Shown one piece after another: positions 60,694 through 64,000 of a stretch of 64,000 nucleotides of DNA. Within the stretch, counting starts at the first letter, position 1. Every line of letters begins with the position of its first letter. The notes beneath the pieces were generated by a model, which was not told where the DNA came from, searched no databases, and worked only from the letters and a program-made list of their open reading frames with translations. The stretch lies in contig VXAZ01018984.1 in NCBI GenBank assembly GCA_013399875.1, forward strand, positions 2,734,935 through 2,798,934, written 5' to 3'. Source of the stretch: Gymnorhina tibicen. Taxonomy: Eukaryota > Chordata > Aves > Passeriformes > Artamidae. The translations under genes were made by a program, and so were the position numbers.

Positions 60694-61787
60694 CTTAAAT
60701 GTTTAATGTTAAATTTTCAAAAGTGCAACACAGCCAAACTTCCCCATCTCCCCCTGCCCCACCAATAAACGAGTGAGAAAAGACAGATCTCTTGGGCAGT
60801 GTCAGTCAAATGAATGTCCCAGTAATAGCTGCTCAAGGCTTAGCTGAGAACTAGAAGTTACTGCCTGGTTCTTCCACTTCTCAGAAGCTGGAAAGGCCTG
60901 ACAAGCAGACCTTACTGCTACCAAATATGAAGAACTTGTGCAAGGTCAGAAAGAATGCTAAAATTCCTGAATGGCTTTTTGAGGCCACACAGCTAAATCT
61001 TGTCTGTTCCTGTCCAAAGGGACAAATCTCTGCATTATGATTCTGACACGCCTTGATGCTGGATTTTTTGTTTTAAGAGAGCTGACACGTGTCCCTGCCT
61101 TCCTTCTACTCAAACAAACCCTAAATCAGATTCAGCGAGATCTACGCACTCGATGCACACTCCAAAAGGTAAGGGATGCTCAATTCTTCCAACTGGTGCA
61201 GTCTTGCTGTCACATTTTGCTATTCTACTGATGCATCCTGAAGGCATGCATTCAAGAACACAGTCTGTCTTAGCTCCATGTCATTGCAATGCTCTAGTTA
61301 TTTTCTTTATAAATAGCTACACACCTCTAACAGCACTGAAGCTGGAAAAATTAATGATGCTGCCTGGCAGCTGCCCGTTATGAAAAGATCAAAATCAAGA
61401 TTGTACTATTTGTATCAGAGAAACCACAATCAGGCATGGTCAGGTTGTAATTTCCCTACAGTAATTTCCCTACAGTTTCTATTAGAGAGTCACAGATTAC
61501 AGCCTGTAATCAGTAATCCTGCACAACTTCGAAGAAATTCAAGTTCAGAAAAATAAAATCGTAAGGCAACATTTGAACACTGGAAAAGAGGAAATCTGGA
61601 AGAATTACAACACCGATACCTATTTCCCAATTTTGTATCACATAGGGAAAAAATATGAAAACTTGATTTATTTATTTTTTATATTTTACTGTTATAGGTA
61701 CCAGATTTTCCTCCACTTGGCCCAAAGAGATACTTCTGTAGTTGACAAGGTATTAGAAACCTGACTCAAACTTTAATTCACACTCAC
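60694..61787 (-). other. MMAA: MMAA intron 3
   Basis: This intron is about 1.1 kb. It contains a perfect 14-base tandem duplication at 61447-61474 (annotated separately) and nothing else that I recognise. Confidence 0.88.
61447..61474. repeat. Perfect 14-base tandem duplication
   Basis: GTAATTTCCCTACA is repeated twice head to tail within an MMAA intron, consistent with recent slippage. Confidence 0.95.
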
Positions 61788-61910
61788 CACCACTTGTACT
61801 AGAGGAAGGGTCTACAGCCAACACAGACACTTTGTGTTTTCTTTCTGTAAGCATCTTCCCAAAGCATTCTATGAAGGTTGATTTTCCAGCACCAGGAGGA
61901 CCAGACAACC
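61788..61910 (-). CDS. MMAA: MMAA coding exon 3 (P-loop)
   Basis: The exon is 123 bases, phase 1 to 1, with acceptor GATGATTTAG and donor GTGGTG|GTGAGT. It encodes residues 142-181 and contains the Walker A P-loop GPPGAGKS (144-151), which binds the GTP phosphates. It then has the [19 protein letters not shown] strand and DPSSSTSGG, where the conserved Asp and Ser residues help position Mg and nucleotide. The gene therefore retains an intact nucleotide-binding site. The split Gly codons at both ends match the flanking exons. Confidence 0.95.
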
Positions 61911-62954
61911 CTAAATCATCATATTAGGAAGAAAAAACCATTTTGTTAGTCAAATAAATTATACATCTCATGAATAACATCAACATCTAAGTTGATAACA
62001 ATTCATACTTTAAAAGAGCATCACAACAAAAGCAACTAAAAGCTATGCCAAAACTACAAAACCGTAGCGTGGTTCACCCAACACAGCAGCACTTCCCCAC
62101 CCCTCATCCCATTCACACCAATATAACATTGGGTTTATCCACATCTATTTCCTTCCCTCCAAATAAAATTATTTACACCATAAGACTTACCCTTCAGAGC
62201 TTTCAAAATGTTATATACTAGAACTGGATTTTTCAGATTTAATACAAAAGAAACACTCTAAAAGCAAAAGCAAGCCCTTACCTTGAAGAGCTGTTCTTTC
62301 AAAAAAATGAGGCCATTTATTTGCATGTCAAAACTCACAAACTTAAGATTAGCACCAAACTTTTCTCACTCCCATGCCCCAGTTCTTGTTCTTACTACCT
62401 TTGTACAGACAGCAGAGATGACAGCTGGGCATGACACATGTTAGCAGTCCATCTCTTTGTAAGGCAAAAATATTTTACAGCTTCCAAGCGAAGCAGGTTC
62501 AAGTCTCCTTCAGCTGAAAAGAAGGTTGCTTTAAAGGAGGGCCATAAAACAGGAAGGTGCATGCTTTTCCTTCTGTAGACTAAAAAAGGGATTCAGGAAG
62601 CAGTCAAGAAAACACCTGCTTCGGGAAAAGACCATGTCTGCTTGACCACATCTTTCGCTAAGTGTAGATAACATCTGCATCAATCTGCAAACTAACTAAT
62701 GTTTCAGCTTATAATGGTTACCAAAAACACCCCAAGTGACACACCCCCAAGAAGCAACACTAATTTCTAAGGCATTTTCAAATCATTTTTCATCTCAAGC
62801 CATAATTCCACTGGACAACAGAAGTAATCTAGATTGGTTATAAACCACAAAAAAAACCAGTCCAAGACTACAGACCACAAACAACAGCAATAATAAAAGG
62901 TGAGGACTGTAATTATATGTAAGCAACTACTAGACAAGACATAAAAGGACTAAC
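61911..62954 (-). other. MMAA: MMAA intron 2
   Basis: This intron is about 1.0 kb with no recognisable element. Confidence 0.88.
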
Positions 62955-63375
62955 CCACTCTAAAGGCAAGTGGCTTTCCTTGATTTAACTTTTCTTGTTC
63001 CCTGTGGTAGGATAATACCTTCTGAAGGAGCACCTGGGCTACTTTCTTCTTCCTACTCTGAGTAGATTCTATAAGTGTAATGGCTTCGGCTAAACAAGCT
63101 CTTTGACCCTGGATTAGTCCATGGTAAAGTCTGTCTACAAGTCTCTGCTCCCGGTCTGAAAGTCCCTCTACTTGCTGCTCTGCGGCTGCTTGCTGGCACA
63201 GCTCTCTCCTCAAACCATTTGATGAACAAATCCATTTTGTATGGCAGCAGTGCGCTGGGCCAAGAGATTCGATGCCCAGGAAATCTGCTCGGGAAGTGAA
63301 GTGAAAGGTCATGAAGTAAGTTCTTCTAGAGAAGTAACAACGAGGGAATCTCAGCAGCAAAGAGGGGATCTTCAT
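62955..63375 (-). CDS. MMAA: MMAA first coding exon (mitochondrial presequence and N-terminal helices)
   Basis: 421 coding bases give residues 1-140 plus one base of Gly141, with donor GTGG|GTTAGT. The start ATG (63375-63373) has A at -3 and is the only ATG giving the full frame. Residues 1-30 ([20 protein letters not shown] onward) are rich in Arg, Leu and Phe and have no acidic residue, a good mitochondrial targeting sequence. The presequence is diverged from human while the following part is conserved: [36 protein letters not shown], then [18 protein letters not shown] and GKPLAFRVG. These helices pack on the GTPase core in the family. Confidence 0.94.
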
Positions 63376-63431
63376 CTTGTTTGGAATTAAAAAGTACCAG
63401 AGTTGTCAGCTCACTTCTGTTTGCAGACACC
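63376..63431 (-). other. MMAA: MMAA 5' UTR part of exon 2
   Basis: A pyrimidine-rich tract followed by TTTTTAG on the - strand marks an acceptor just above 63,431, so 56 untranslated bases precede the start codon in this exon. This implies a separate non-coding exon upstream. Confidence 0.7.
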
Positions 63432-63751
63432 CTAAAAAGAAGGAAAAACATTTTTACTTTCTTCAAAGCACTGGTGAGGACTCACATGAAATTTATGCAC
63501 ACCGGTGATCATCAGTTTTTATTTTATCTGCATCTGCTTGAATAAAAAAATCAGAGCTCCCATTTCCCGTTAAACAGACACAATAAAAACAAGCTATAGA
63601 ATCAATAGCGCAGTATCTCTTTATTATCACACTTCATAAATGAAAGCATTATTTTTATAGATATGCAAGTTAAAAAAAGTACTTTTAAATAAGCCTCTGA
63701 GTACACACGCAGCACACTAGAAATCAAGGGACAATCAATCTTTATGCTTAC

Positions 63752-64000
63752 GAAAATGGCGGTATACTCTAGCTTGACGGGCTATTTTTGCGGCTATTTT
63801 TAACAATTATTCGGGATGAGGGCATATTTGCACTTATTTCCGTCAGAAAGACAAAACAAGGGGGGCTGGCGGGGAGTTCGGGCACAAGAACATTTAGAAA
63901 TAAACTGGAGGAGCTGAGGCCTCCCCGAGGCGCCCGGGCGGCCCCAGCCCCGCTACCGCTCCGCCGCCTCAGCCCGGGACGGGCGCTGAGGGCACGAGGG
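63752..64000 (-). promoter_or_regulatory. MMAA: MMAA promoter region with probable non-coding exon 1
   Basis: The last 160 bases hold about 15 CpGs and a GC box (GGGCGG at 63936-63941), in sharp contrast to the AT-rich DNA around them. On the - strand a GTAAGC donor at 63751-63746 could end a non-coding exon 1, giving a first intron of about 320 bases. The exon base before it is C, so this is tentative. The - strand CCGCCATTTT next to that donor is a YY1-type site (+ strand AAAATGGCGG, 63753-63762), typical of first exons and core promoters. The transcription start may lie beyond the window. Confidence 0.55.
63780..63803. promoter_or_regulatory. Duplicated GGCTATTTTT with a MEF2-type site
   Basis: GGCTATTTTT occurs at 63780-63789 and again at 63792-63801. 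The second copy extends to CTATTTTTAA (63794-63803), which fits the MEF2 consensus YTAWWWWTAR exactly. It sits beside the CpG-rich MMAA promoter. Its function is inferred from motif match only. Confidence 0.4.

Overview
This window is vertebrate nuclear DNA, most likely from a bird. It carries the 3' half of a multi-exon zinc-finger gene and the whole coding region of a mitochondrial G-protein gene, and it is scattered with CR1-type LINE fragments. Several of these have the 3' tail typical of birds (ends such as ATTCTATGATTCTATG and CCTTCCAA...ACCATTCTGTGACTCTATG). There are no operons, bacterial promoters or phage genes. I cannot name the order or species.

Layout. (1) Positions 1-37,175, + strand: the C-terminal half of ZNF827. 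Seven coding exons (4207-4310, 23552-23689, 25217-25388, 26866-27032, 29949-30140, 30233-30410, 33204-34011) join in frame, with matching phases, into 585 residues carrying eleven C2H2 zinc fingers. A long 3' UTR follows to about 37,175. One intron is 19.2 kb and holds CR1 copies and an ancient LINE reverse-transcriptase remnant. (2) Positions 37,320-57,515: an intergenic interval of about 20 kb with no gene I can support; it holds CR1 and MIR-like remnants, short tandem duplications and A-rich tracts. (3) Positions 57,515-64,000, - strand: MMAA. Six coding exons (63375-62955, 61910-61788, 60693-60523, 60218-60133, 59771-59622, 58329-58042) encode a complete 412-residue protein. There is a probable non-coding first exon and a CpG-rich promoter at the right edge.

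The two genes converge tail to tail. As I remember it, the human 4q31 order is SMAD1-MMAA-C4orf51-ZNF827 with MMAA and ZNF827 also convergent, so this looks like conserved synteny without a recognisable C4orf51. The genes are not functionally linked: ZNF827 is a nuclear chromatin and telomere factor, and MMAA is a mitochondrial GTPase chaperone for the B12-dependent methylmalonyl-CoA mutase.

I found no undescribed system. The observations most worth checking are a tandem NAGNAG splice acceptor that could shorten the linker between two ZNF827 fingers by one residue, in-frame cassette exons in both genes, a possible PDZ ligand at the ZNF827 C-terminus, paired UG/CA hairpins in the ZNF827 3' UTR, and a CpG-rich inverted repeat inside a ZNF827 intron. 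All exon borders were read by eye from frame, splice consensus and remembered human proteins; no alignment was run.
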